Assembly: GCF_023476645.1 (NCBI RefSeq) | Contig: NZ_JAMCOJ010000010.1 | Location: 58,821 to 122,820, forward strand | DNA: 64,000 nucleotides | Source of the DNA: Cellulophaga sp. 20_2_10 | Lineage (GTDB): Bacteria; Bacteroidota; Bacteroidia; Flavobacteriales; Flavobacteriaceae | Direction: 5' to 3' | Shown: in pieces, positions 42,500-50,021 of the stretch | Position numbering within the stretch: position 1 is the first letter of the stretch | How the letters are laid out: each line of letters begins with the position of its first letter | Notes under the pieces: generated by a model | Told to the model about the DNA's origin: nothing | Databases searched by the model: none | The model's input: only the letters and a program-made list of their open reading frames with translations | Program-made: the position numbers and the translations under genes

Positions 42500-43063
42500 T
42501 TATACTTCATTATACCTAAAACAACTAATTTCGTGATCGTTAACCATACCAACCGCCTGCATAAATGCATATACAACTGTGCTACCTACAAATTTAAATC
42601 CTCTTTTTTTTAAGTCTTTACTAATGAGATCTGACAGTGGCGTATTAGCAGGTCCTTCTTTATAATTAGTTAACGTATTTTTTAGTGGCTTGTTGTTTAC
42701 AAAGCCCCATATATATTTGCTGAAACTGCCAAATTCTTCCTGTACTTTAATAAAAGCCGCAGCGTTAGATATAGCAGAATTTACTTTTAATTTATTTCTA
42801 ATAATACCCGCATCTTGTAACAAAAGATCAATTTTATCTTGTTTGTAATTCACTATCTTTTTATAGTCAAAATTATCAAATGCTTTTACAAAGTTTTCGC
42901 GTTTACGTAGTATGGTTATCCAACTTAAACCCGCCTGAAAAGTCTCTAGAATTAAAAACTCAAATAACACGGCATCATCTTTAACAGGACTCCCCCATTC
43001 TTTATCATGGTATGCTTCATACAAGTCATCACCTACACACCAACCACATCTATGCTTTTTCAT
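42500..43063 (-). CDS. tag: DNA-3-methyladenine glycosylase I
   Basis: A 187-residue base-excision repair enzyme that removes 3-methyladenine. The zinc snap is complete: Cys6 (RCGWC), His19 (YHDKEWG), His177 and Cys181 (NDHEISCFRY). FEFLILETFQAGLSWITILRKRENF (30-54) is the conserved core. First gene of a three-gene minus-strand run with the unknown secreted protein and the TPR lipoprotein; these neighbours do not suggest a shared function. Confidence 0.93.
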   Translation of the reverse strand: MKKHRCGWCVGDDLYEAYHDKEWGSPVKDDAVLFEFLILETFQAGLSWITILRKRENFVKAFDNFDYKKIVNYKQDKIDLLLQDAGIIRNKLKVNSAISNAAAFIKVQEEFGSFSKYIWGFVNNKPLKNTLTNYKEGPANTPLSDLISKDLKKRGFKFVGSTVVYAFMQAVGMVNDHEISCFRYNEV

Positions 43064-43235
43064 ATATTAGCTTTATTAGATTAAAGATATGTAAGTTTTT
43101 GAAATAGTATTTCCTTTTGTTATAAAAACGAAAAAAACCATTGTTTAACAGTAGTTAATCCTTGTTTAACGAAACAACTTGCTATACTTTGTATATTGTT
43201 ATTGTTTTGACCTTATAATCATAAAAACAAATATT

Positions 43236-43886
43236 ATGAAAGCTAAAAACTTACTTATAGCATTTTGTGTACTGTTATTTAATTCCTGTGTATTAAAATC
43301 ATTACACCCTTTTTATGTTTCTAGTGCTATTTTTTTTGAAAAATCTTTTACAGGTAATTGGGTCGATTCCAAGAATGGAAAATGGGATATAGTAGCTCTA
43401 AATGATGAATTTAAAAAAGAGAAAGAGCCAATGTCCGAAGAAGATAAAAAAATGTTCCAGCAATACAAGGATGGTTACTTTATTAAATATGTAGAGGATA
43501 AAAAAGAAGCCACTTTTATTGGTATTCCCTTTAAAGTTAATAATCAGTTATTTATAGATTTTAATCTATTTGAATTTGATACAGGTGAATTAAATAACCT
43601 TGTAAAGTCAAATATAATAGAAACACATACAGTTGCTAAATTAGAGCTATTAAATAATGGTAGTGTTAGTCTAAAATGGTTAGATGAGGACAGGTTATCT
43701 GAGCTTTTTGAAAAAAATCAAATACAATTAAAACACGAAAAAGTTGGCATTAACAAAACCCTTGTGCTAACAGGTTCTTCAAAAGAACTATATAAATTTT
43801 TAAAAAAATATTTAGACTCAGATATCAAAAACAAATGGGAAACCGATAAAAAATTTACGTTAACTAGAGCTAATGAAACTCCCTAA
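43236..43886 (+). CDS. Lipoprotein preceding a LytS/LytTR two-component system
   Basis: A 216-residue lipoprotein (LLFNSCVLKSLHPFY; Cys17 or so). The sequence after it is acidic and lysine-rich without a named domain (FTGNWVDSKNGKWDIVALNDEFKK, FIGIPFKVNNQLFIDFNLFE). Start ATG 43236 is chosen for the signal peptide. The longer frame from 43179 adds an unlikely leader. Its 3' end overlaps the histidine kinase start by 14 bp, so it is translationally coupled to the kinase and may be its sensory or target partner. Confidence 0.75.
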   Translation: MKAKNLLIAFCVLLFNSCVLKSLHPFYVSSAIFFEKSFTGNWVDSKNGKWDIVALNDEFKKEKEPMSEEDKKMFQQYKDGYFIKYVEDKKEATFIGIPFKVNNQLFIDFNLFEFDTGELNNLVKSNIIETHTVAKLELLNNGSVSLKWLDEDRLSELFEKNQIQLKHEKVGINKTLVLTGSSKELYKFLKKYLDSDIKNKWETDKKFTLTRANETP

Positions 43887-44931
43887 TCAAGAAATTTTAA
43901 ATAAAAAAATGCACAGACCACTACTCTTTAATGTAGTAGTCTGGGTTTTTTCATATATTATTTTACTTTTTACCTTTAGCAAAGGTAAAACTCCTGTAAA
44001 AATTGATTTTATTTACACGCTAGTTTTTCTTATTACTGCTGCTATACCAGTTCTTATTAATTTATATGTTCTTATCCCAAAACTCTTAAAAAGAGAAAAA
44101 TATTTGCTTTATGCACTAATATTTACAATAAATTTAATTCTATTTATTAAGCTAAATCATTGGTTTTTAGAACCTATTTTAGATTGGTTGTTTAAAAATT
44201 ATTTTTTCATTTCCTATACCAATAAATCTGGAGTCAGCACAATATTTATCATATTCTTAGTGGCAACTACTTTATTAAAATTAGCTGAAGATTGGGTTTA
44301 TTTTAATAAGAAAGAAAATAGACGTTTAAAGTTAGATAATCAACACATTCAAATGCAACTAACATCCTTACGTTCACAGATAAATCCGCATTTTTTATTC
44401 AATTCTTTAAATGTCATTTACGCGCTTGCAATCGAAAAAAAAGAAGAAATAAAAGATGCCATAGTTCAGTTATCTGATATTCTACGATATGTGATTTATG
44501 ACTCCAATACTAAAGACATTACTATAAAAGATGAAATCACATTGATAAACAATTATGTGAATTTTCATAAATTTAGGTCACATAATATTAAGAACATTAC
44601 AATCAATACTTCAATTGAAAATGAAAATTTTACACTTTATCCAATGCTATTATTACCTTTAATAGAAAATAGTTTTAAGCACAATGCAGAGGATGAATCT
44701 GGTAATGCTTTTATAAAAATAAATATTATACAAAAAGAGGGTGTGTTAACTTTTACCATTTCAAATAATAGTTCTAATGACACCGAGATTAGTGACAAAG
44801 AAACCTCTGGAGTGGGCTTAGAAAACATAAAAAACAACTTAAATTTGGTTTATCCTAATACGCACACCTTTACAATTAATAAAACCAAAAATACATTTGT
44901 GGTAAAACTAACTCTTGAAAATCATAACTAA
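43873..44931 (+). CDS. LytS/YehU-type sensor histidine kinase
   Basis: A 352-residue membrane kinase. Four hydrophobic segments lie at about 18-36, 48-68, 78-94 and 122-140. The His_kinase motif LRSQINPHFLFNSLNVIYALA carries His173. The ATPase N-box is LLPLIENSFKHNAE and the G-box VGLENIKNNL. It should phosphorylate the LytTR regulator whose start codon overlaps its stop (ATGA-type, one base shared). An internal ATG at 43909 (MHRPLLFN) is also possible as start. Confidence 0.9.
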   Translation: MKLPNQEILNKKMHRPLLFNVVVWVFSYIILLFTFSKGKTPVKIDFIYTLVFLITAAIPVLINLYVLIPKLLKREKYLLYALIFTINLILFIKLNHWFLEPILDWLFKNYFFISYTNKSGVSTIFIIFLVATTLLKLAEDWVYFNKKENRRLKLDNQHIQMQLTSLRSQINPHFLFNSLNVIYALAIEKKEEIKDAIVQLSDILRYVIYDSNTKDITIKDEITLINNYVNFHKFRSHNIKNITINTSIENENFTLYPMLLLPLIENSFKHNAEDESGNAFIKINIIQKEGVLTFTISNNSSNDTEISDKETSGVGLENIKNNLNLVYPNTHTFTINKTKNTFVVKLTLENHN

Positions 44932-45641
44932 TGAACATAAAGTGTTTAGTCATAGACGATGAGCCCTCTTCTCAACATATCCTAAAAAAATTTATTGATG
45001 ATGTAGATTTTTTAGAACTCATTGATGTGTGCAATTCAGCAAATGATGCATTAATTAAACTAAAGGAACATATAGATATAGATGTCTTGTTTTTAGACAT
45101 TAATATGCCCAAAATATCAGGATTATCATTTTATAAATCACTACGGAACCCTCCAGAAGTCATTTTCACCACAGCTTATTCACAATATGCCATTGACGGG
45201 TTTGAAGTAAATGCCATAGACTATTTATTAAAACCTTTCTCTTTTGATCGTTTTTTAATCGCCGTAAATAAATTAGACAAAAAAAAAGAGGATTTAGAGA
45301 CTACAATACCTCCTAATGATTTTTTATTAATCAAATCCAATAAGGTCTTACACAAGATATTGCTTACCGACATTATTTTTTTGGAAGCTGCTGGTGATTA
45401 TGTTAAAATATATTTGGAGGATAAATACATCACAACGAACACCACATTTGGCAATATGCTAGATTCCCTGCCCAAGAGAATATTTGTTAGAACACATAAA
45501 TCTTTTGCTGTAAACTTTAAAGAAATAAAAAGCATATCTGGAAACTTGATTATAACTACAAATCATAAAATTCCTATTGGACAAAAATATAAAGCAGAAT
45601 TTCTAGAATTTTTGGATATAAACGAGTCTAACAAAAGCTAA
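44931..45641 (+). CDS. LytTR-family response regulator
   Basis: A 236-residue regulator with a receiver domain (2-115) and a LytTR DNA-binding domain (about 135-232). The phosphoacceptor is Asp56 in VLFLDINMP; AIDYLLKPFSFDRF contains the conserved Lys. The DNA-binding part has DIIFLEAAGDYVKIYLEDKYI and RIFVRTHKSFAVNFKEI. Such pairs often control few genes, frequently their own neighbours. The lipoprotein-kinase-regulator order suggests one operon. Confidence 0.92.
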   Translation: MNIKCLVIDDEPSSQHILKKFIDDVDFLELIDVCNSANDALIKLKEHIDIDVLFLDINMPKISGLSFYKSLRNPPEVIFTTAYSQYAIDGFEVNAIDYLLKPFSFDRFLIAVNKLDKKKEDLETTIPPNDFLLIKSNKVLHKILLTDIIFLEAAGDYVKIYLEDKYITTNTTFGNMLDSLPKRIFVRTHKSFAVNFKEIKSISGNLIITTNHKIPIGQKYKAEFLEFLDINESNKS

Positions 45642-45729
45642 ATCATAGCTCTAATTTAGTTACTGTAAGTTTATACAACTTTTTACTACCAATGTGACTA
45701 ATATCAGCTTATATAAATAGTTTGTATAT

Positions 45730-45737
45730 TATTTTTG
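45730..45737 (+). promoter_or_regulatory. -7 box of the thioredoxin-like gene
   Basis: TATTTTTG matches TAnnTTTG exactly and rules out the TTG at 45735 as start. The ATG at 45762 follows the expected transcript start by about 18 bases. Confidence 0.6.
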
Positions 45738-45761
45738 AATAAAAAAGTAAAGCGTTTAGTT

Positions 45762-46391
45762 ATGAATACAACAAATACAATAAACCATAGTGTAACACCA
45801 TTAATTAACAATGCAATTTCTACTGCTATGCCTTATACAGCGTACAGGGAACTAATGCAGAATTTAGTAGCCAATAATAAGTCTACTGGAGAAGTGCAAA
45901 ATGATGATTTAGCAAACTATACCATGTTAAATGATAAACGTATGAAGCGTTTAGACAAAACAACAAAGTTAGATGCTACTACTATTGAAAAAATAAAACA
46001 AGTAACTACTAAAACTACTTGGTTAGTAATAACAGAAAGTTGGTGTGGTGACGCAGCACAGTCTATGCCTGTAATGCAAAAAATTGCTGAACAAAATCCT
46101 AATATTGATGTAAAAGTTATTCTTAGAGATGAAAATCTGGAGTTAATGAATCACTTTTTATACAACAACACATTGTCTATCCCTAGAGTTATTGCTATTG
46201 CTAATGATACACAAGAAGTGATAGGGAATTGGGGACCAAGACCTAGCAAACTAACAACAATAGTTGAAGCTTACAAAGCAGAACACGGATCTTTAGATGC
46301 TGATTTTAAACAAGAATTACAAGTATGGTACAATAAAGATAAAGGACAAAATACGATTGAAGATTTGGTACAATTACTTCCCTTGAAATAG
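45762..46391 (+). CDS. Thioredoxin-family protein with a single active-site cysteine
   Basis: A 209-residue cytosolic protein of thioredoxin fold. The region TWLVITESWCGDAAQSMPVMQKIAEQNPNIDVKVI aligns with the thioredoxin active-site helix, and SIPRVIAIANDTQEVIGNWGPRP contains the cis-proline. The usual CxxC is WCGDA, with only the first Cys, so it cannot act as a normal disulfide reductase. It may bind glutathione or a low-molecular thiol. The 3' end overlaps the convergent TonB-like gene by 18 bp. Confidence 0.82.
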   Translation: MNTTNTINHSVTPLINNAISTAMPYTAYRELMQNLVANNKSTGEVQNDDLANYTMLNDKRMKRLDKTTKLDATTIEKIKQVTTKTTWLVITESWCGDAAQSMPVMQKIAEQNPNIDVKVILRDENLELMNHFLYNNTLSIPRVIAIANDTQEVIGNWGPRPSKLTTIVEAYKAEHGSLDADFKQELQVWYNKDKGQNTIEDLVQLLPLK

Positions 46392-47102
46392 GTAGGTAAT
46401 TGTTCCTTTTTGACTTTCTTTTGTAGAACTATTAAATTGTGCTTTTAACGCATATTCTATAGCATTTTCTACCAAGCAGCCATTACTTGTTCCAGAACTT
46501 TTTTTATTAAATTGAGCATCTACAACATTGCCCAAATTATCTACTTCTATATTTACAACTACTTTACCACCCTCTATACAAGTGTATGTTGGTGGTGGCA
46601 GATCGTATGCGTTTCTCTTTACTAAAGAATAAGATATAGATGTTTTACGCTTTGCTAAGTTATGAGACACCTCATCTTTTTTAGCATCTTTTTCGCCTAA
46701 TTTCTGTTTGGCTTCTTCGCGTTTTTTTGCTAATTGTTTTAAACTAGCAGCATAACCATTTTCAGAACTTACCAATTTAGAATTAGGATCGCTTTCTGCA
46801 TCAGACGTAGCTTCTTCCATTAATTCTTCTAATGTTTTTAAAGGCTCAGGATTACCATAGGTAGGTTTTGCCTTTTCATTATAAGCTAAATGACTTTTTA
46901 TTTCTTGCTGATTTGCTTGTTCTTGCTCTTCTTTCTGAACTTCTTCTTCTAAGATTTCCTCTTCCTCTAGCATCGCTAATTCTACAACATACTCTTCCTT
47001 CTTCTCTTTTGAACCTATGTGTATATTATACAAAGACAATATTACAATAGACATAGAAAACAATGTGATTAAAAACGATAAGTATCTACTATCTTTAAAC
47101 AT
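46374..47102 (-). CDS. TonB-like energy-transducer family protein
   Basis: A 242-residue protein with one N-terminal membrane anchor (10-30, SFLITLFSMSIVILSLYNI). A long acidic, coiled-coil-prone stretch of Glu and Lys follows (about 45-150). The C-terminal domain has VVVNIEVDNLGNVVDAQFNKKSSG, similar to TonB_C as found in Bacteroidota energy transducers and cell-envelope proteins. No proline-rich TonB linker or ExbB/ExbD genes are next to it. It could instead be a structural envelope protein. Confidence 0.68.
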   Translation of the reverse strand: MFKDSRYLSFLITLFSMSIVILSLYNIHIGSKEKKEEYVVELAMLEEEEILEEEVQKEEQEQANQQEIKSHLAYNEKAKPTYGNPEPLKTLEELMEEATSDAESDPNSKLVSSENGYAASLKQLAKKREEAKQKLGEKDAKKDEVSHNLAKRKTSISYSLVKRNAYDLPPPTYTCIEGGKVVVNIEVDNLGNVVDAQFNKKSSGTSNGCLVENAIEYALKAQFNSSTKESQKGTITYLFQGK

Positions 47103-47161
47103 ATATGTTATAACCTTTTTTTCTTAAAAATATTTTACCTTTTTTAAAAAAATTAAAGATT

Positions 47162-47875
47162 TTACTTCTCCTTCGGTTTCTCCATACCCAATACGTCTGT
47201 ATGAAAATCTGCAGGACTTACTGCATTATCTACGTTAAAATCGCCTATTTTGGTTCTTCTTAGGGCAGATAAGTATCCGCCACTTTCTAATGCAACGCCA
47301 AAATCGTTAGCTAAAGAACGGATGTAAGTACCTTTACTACATACCACTCTAAAATCTACATTAGGCAAATCTATCTTTGTAATTTCAAAAGTAGTAATTT
47401 CTATTTCCCTAGATTTTATTTCTACGGCTTGCCCTTCTCTAGCATACTCGTATAAACGTTTACCATCTTTTTTTAAGGCTGAAAAAACTGGTGGTACTTG
47501 TTGTATTTTTCCAATAAAATTAGCGGTAGTAGCGTGTATTTGTTCTTCTGTAATATGTTCTGTTGGGTATGTTTGATCTACAGCGGTTTCCTTATCATAA
47601 GACGGTGTAGTACCGCCCAATGTAATAGTACCTGTATACTCTTTTTCTTGTCCTTGTAAGGTTGGTATTCTTTTAGTGAATTTCCCTGTACATATTATCA
47701 ATAAACCTGTTGCCAGAGGGTCTAATGTACCTGCGTGTCCAATTTTAATCTTCTTTAAATCGAACTTTCTACGAATACCCCACTTTAGTGCATTAACTGC
47801 CTGAAAAGACGACCATGTTAATGGTTTATCTATTAGCAATATCTGCCCTTCTAAAAATTCTTCTTTGGTAATCAC
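47162..47875 (-). CDS. truB: tRNA pseudouridine(55) synthase
   Basis: A 237-residue enzyme that makes pseudouridine 55 in the T-loop of tRNA. The catalytic Asp52 lies in HAGTLDPLATGLL. LLIDKPLTWSSFQAVNALK (13-31) and VCSKGTYIRSLANDFG are conserved. It is shorter than E. coli TruB (314) because it lacks the C-terminal PUA-type extension, normal in Bacteroidota. Last gene of the ftsX-DUF3098-uppP-truB cluster; the gap to uppP is 10 bp. Confidence 0.94.
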   Translation of the reverse strand: MITKEEFLEGQILLIDKPLTWSSFQAVNALKWGIRRKFDLKKIKIGHAGTLDPLATGLLIICTGKFTKRIPTLQGQEKEYTGTITLGGTTPSYDKETAVDQTYPTEHITEEQIHATTANFIGKIQQVPPVFSALKKDGKRLYEYAREGQAVEIKSREIEITTFEITKIDLPNVDFRVVCSKGTYIRSLANDFGVALESGGYLSALRRTKIGDFNVDNAVSPADFHTDVLGMEKPKEK

Positions 47876-47885
47876 GCTATAAAAA

Positions 47886-48671
47886 TTAGATTACGGTTAA
47901 TGGGTATATAAAATAGTGAATTGCCAAGATTGCCAACCCTACTACTATACGGTAGTAACCAAACATTTTAAAACCGTGTTTGCTTAAATAGCCAATAAAT
48001 GTTTTTATAGCAAACAATGCTACTAAAAACCCGACTACATTCCCTATAATTAATAAGTTAATTTGTTCTCCTGTTAAGGTATATCCCAGCTTGTAAAAAT
48101 CGTAACTTTTCTTTAATGTAGCTCCTAACATTGTAGGCACTGCTAAAAAGAAACTAAATTCTGCAGCTACAGTTCTAGATAGTTTTTGCGACATACCACC
48201 CACAATACTTGCACCACTTCTAGACACACCAGGAATCATTGCCAAACATTGAAAAAACCCAATTTTAAGTGCCGTAACATATGTAATTTCCTTTTCTTCC
48301 GAATCTGAAAACCAATGGTCTACACGTAATAAAATTGCGCCTCCTATAACTAAAGATATGGCTACCGTTATTGGACTTTCTAATAACGAGTCTATAACAT
48401 CGCTTAACAATAAACCCAAAACTACAGCTGGCATAAAAGCAACTAATAGCTTTAAGTAAAAGTCTACACTCTGAAAAAAGCGTTTAAAATAAAGTACAAA
48501 CACAGATAGGATGGTTCCTAACTGTATTACTATGGTAAATAATTTTGTAAATTCTTCTTGGGCAATGCCAAAAAAAGAAGAAACGATAATCATGTGCCCT
48601 GTAGATGATACTGGTAAATACTCCGTAATACCTTCTACAATGGCTAAAATAATTGCTTGTAATATGTCCAA
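47886..48671 (-). CDS. uppP: Undecaprenyl-diphosphatase
   Basis: A 261-residue inner-membrane phosphatase of the BacA type that recycles undecaprenyl pyrophosphate for peptidoglycan synthesis. Motif 1 is [15 protein letters not shown] (14-28); motif 2 is [13 protein letters not shown] (about 147-159). About seven to eight membrane segments are present. Overexpression of such genes gives bacitracin tolerance. It lies 3 bp after the DUF3098 gene. Confidence 0.94.
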   Translation of the reverse strand: MDILQAIILAIVEGITEYLPVSSTGHMIIVSSFFGIAQEEFTKLFTIVIQLGTILSVFVLYFKRFFQSVDFYLKLLVAFMPAVVLGLLLSDVIDSLLESPITVAISLVIGGAILLRVDHWFSDSEEKEITYVTALKIGFFQCLAMIPGVSRSGASIVGGMSQKLSRTVAAEFSFFLAVPTMLGATLKKSYDFYKLGYTLTGEQINLLIIGNVVGFLVALFAIKTFIGYLSKHGFKMFGYYRIVVGLAILAIHYFIYPLTVI

Positions 48672-48674
48672 AAT

Positions 48675-48941
48675 TTAGTCTTTCTTCTTGTGTGGATTTA
48701 ATAAAATAGCATAGACTTCTATACCCAAACCTAATAACACCAAGGTTGGTGCTAGGCGTATTCTTCTAAAATTGTAGATCTCAGGATTAAATACATTTGG
48801 ATCATCACTACCACCACCGCTCATTAAAACAAAACCAAGTGTTATAAGAGCCAAACCTATACCCATAAAAATATAGTTCTTCTTCTGAAAAATAAATTCT
48901 CTTTTAGAATTCTCTTCTGTGGTGTTATTATTTTTTCTCAT
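48675..48941 (-). CDS. DUF3098 small membrane protein
   Basis: An 88-residue protein with two membrane segments (IFMGIGLALITLGFVLMSGG and LAPTLVLLGLGIEVYAILL), separated by DDPNVFNPEIYNFRRIR. This is the conserved DUF3098 pattern. It is found between ftsX and uppP across Bacteroidota, which suggests a role with cell division or cell-wall machinery. No activity is known to me. Confidence 0.9.
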   Translation of the reverse strand: MRKNNNTTEENSKREFIFQKKNYIFMGIGLALITLGFVLMSGGGSDDPNVFNPEIYNFRRIRLAPTLVLLGLGIEVYAILLNPHKKKD

Positions 48942-48984
48942 TTGTAAAAATTTTAATCCTTATCTAATTTTTAACGTTGCAAAT

Positions 48985-49863
48985 CTAATAATATAAATCG
49001 TCTGTCCTAAGATTTAGAAAGCGTTGTGTAGCTAAAAATGTACTTATAAACGAAATTAACACTCCTAACACAAAAACAGCTGCAAATAAACACCCTAAAA
49101 TAAGTGGTTCTTTAAATAATGTAAGTTCTGGGAAAAAATCGTCTATGTAATAAATAGCAATTGCCAAACCTACAATAGCGATTAAAGCACCTAACATACC
49201 CAACTTAATATTAGTCCATAAAAATGGCCTACGTATAAAACGTTTTGTTGCACCAACCATTTGCATCGTTTTTATAATAAAACGTTTAGAGTATACCGAT
49301 AATCGTATAGAACTGTTAATCAGCAAAAATGCAATAAAAGCAAATATTCCACTAGCAACTAAGATCCACAAACTAATTTTCTTTACGTTATCATTTAACA
49401 AAGAAATAAGAGGCTTGTCATAACTAACTTCTTCTACATAATCTTTTGCTTCTATATTGCTTGCTATTTCTTCAATCTGTTCCGGAGACACAAAATCTGC
49501 TTTTAACTGTACATCTATGGAGTTTTTTAAAGGGTTATACCCCAAAAAATCCATAAAATTTTCCCCAATAGCTTCCGTATGTTTTTCCGCTGCTTCTTCT
49601 TTAGACACAAAAGTTGCAAGCTTAGTATAGTCGGCCATTGCTAAACTTTTCTGCAATTGGTCAACTTCTACCTGCTTTGCTTCGTCCTTTAAAAAAACAG
49701 AAACTGTAATCTGTTCTTTAAAATGATCTGCCATTTTCTTGGTGTTTATAACCAACAATCCTAGTATACCTAGTAAAAATAACACTAAGGCTATACTAAG
49801 TACTACAGAAAAATAAGAGGAAATTAATTTCCTTTTTTGATAACGTTCAAAAGATTTACTCAT
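48985..49863 (-). CDS. ftsX: Cell-division protein FtsX
   Basis: A 292-residue permease-like subunit of the FtsEX complex that activates cell-wall hydrolases. Four membrane segments: 21-40, then three after residue 165 (ILVASGIFAFIAFLLINSSIRLSVYSKRF and on). The periplasmic domain 45-165 includes ITVSVFLKDEAKQ and the KLATFVSKEEAAEKHTEAIGENFMDFLGYNPL region typical of FtsX. ftsE is not adjacent, as is usual in Bacteroidota. Confidence 0.92.
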   Translation of the reverse strand: MSKSFERYQKRKLISSYFSVVLSIALVLFLLGILGLLVINTKKMADHFKEQITVSVFLKDEAKQVEVDQLQKSLAMADYTKLATFVSKEEAAEKHTEAIGENFMDFLGYNPLKNSIDVQLKADFVSPEQIEEIASNIEAKDYVEEVSYDKPLISLLNDNVKKISLWILVASGIFAFIAFLLINSSIRLSVYSKRFIIKTMQMVGATKRFIRRPFLWTNIKLGMLGALIAIVGLAIAIYYIDDFFPELTLFKEPLILGCLFAAVFVLGVLISFISTFLATQRFLNLRTDDLYY

Positions 49864-49972
49864 AACTTATAACAATACGTAAAAATAGTAAAGTAATTTG
49901 GAATAATACACTTTCTATTTAGATAGAGTTCAAATGCACATCAATAGACTTTCCGCTTTCAATGATTAACCT

Positions 49973-49980
49973 TATTTTTG
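49973..49980 (+). promoter_or_regulatory. -7 box of leuS
   Basis: TATTTTTG matches TAnnTTTG exactly, with the transcript start near 49987. The leader before the ATG at 50022 contains a 5-bp hairpin CTAGA/TCTAG at about 49994-50008. I see no T-box, which would be unexpected outside Gram-positives. Confidence 0.6.
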
Positions 49981-50021
49981 CGGCACATTTAACCCTAGAC
50001 AACGTCTAGAAAGACAAGCAT

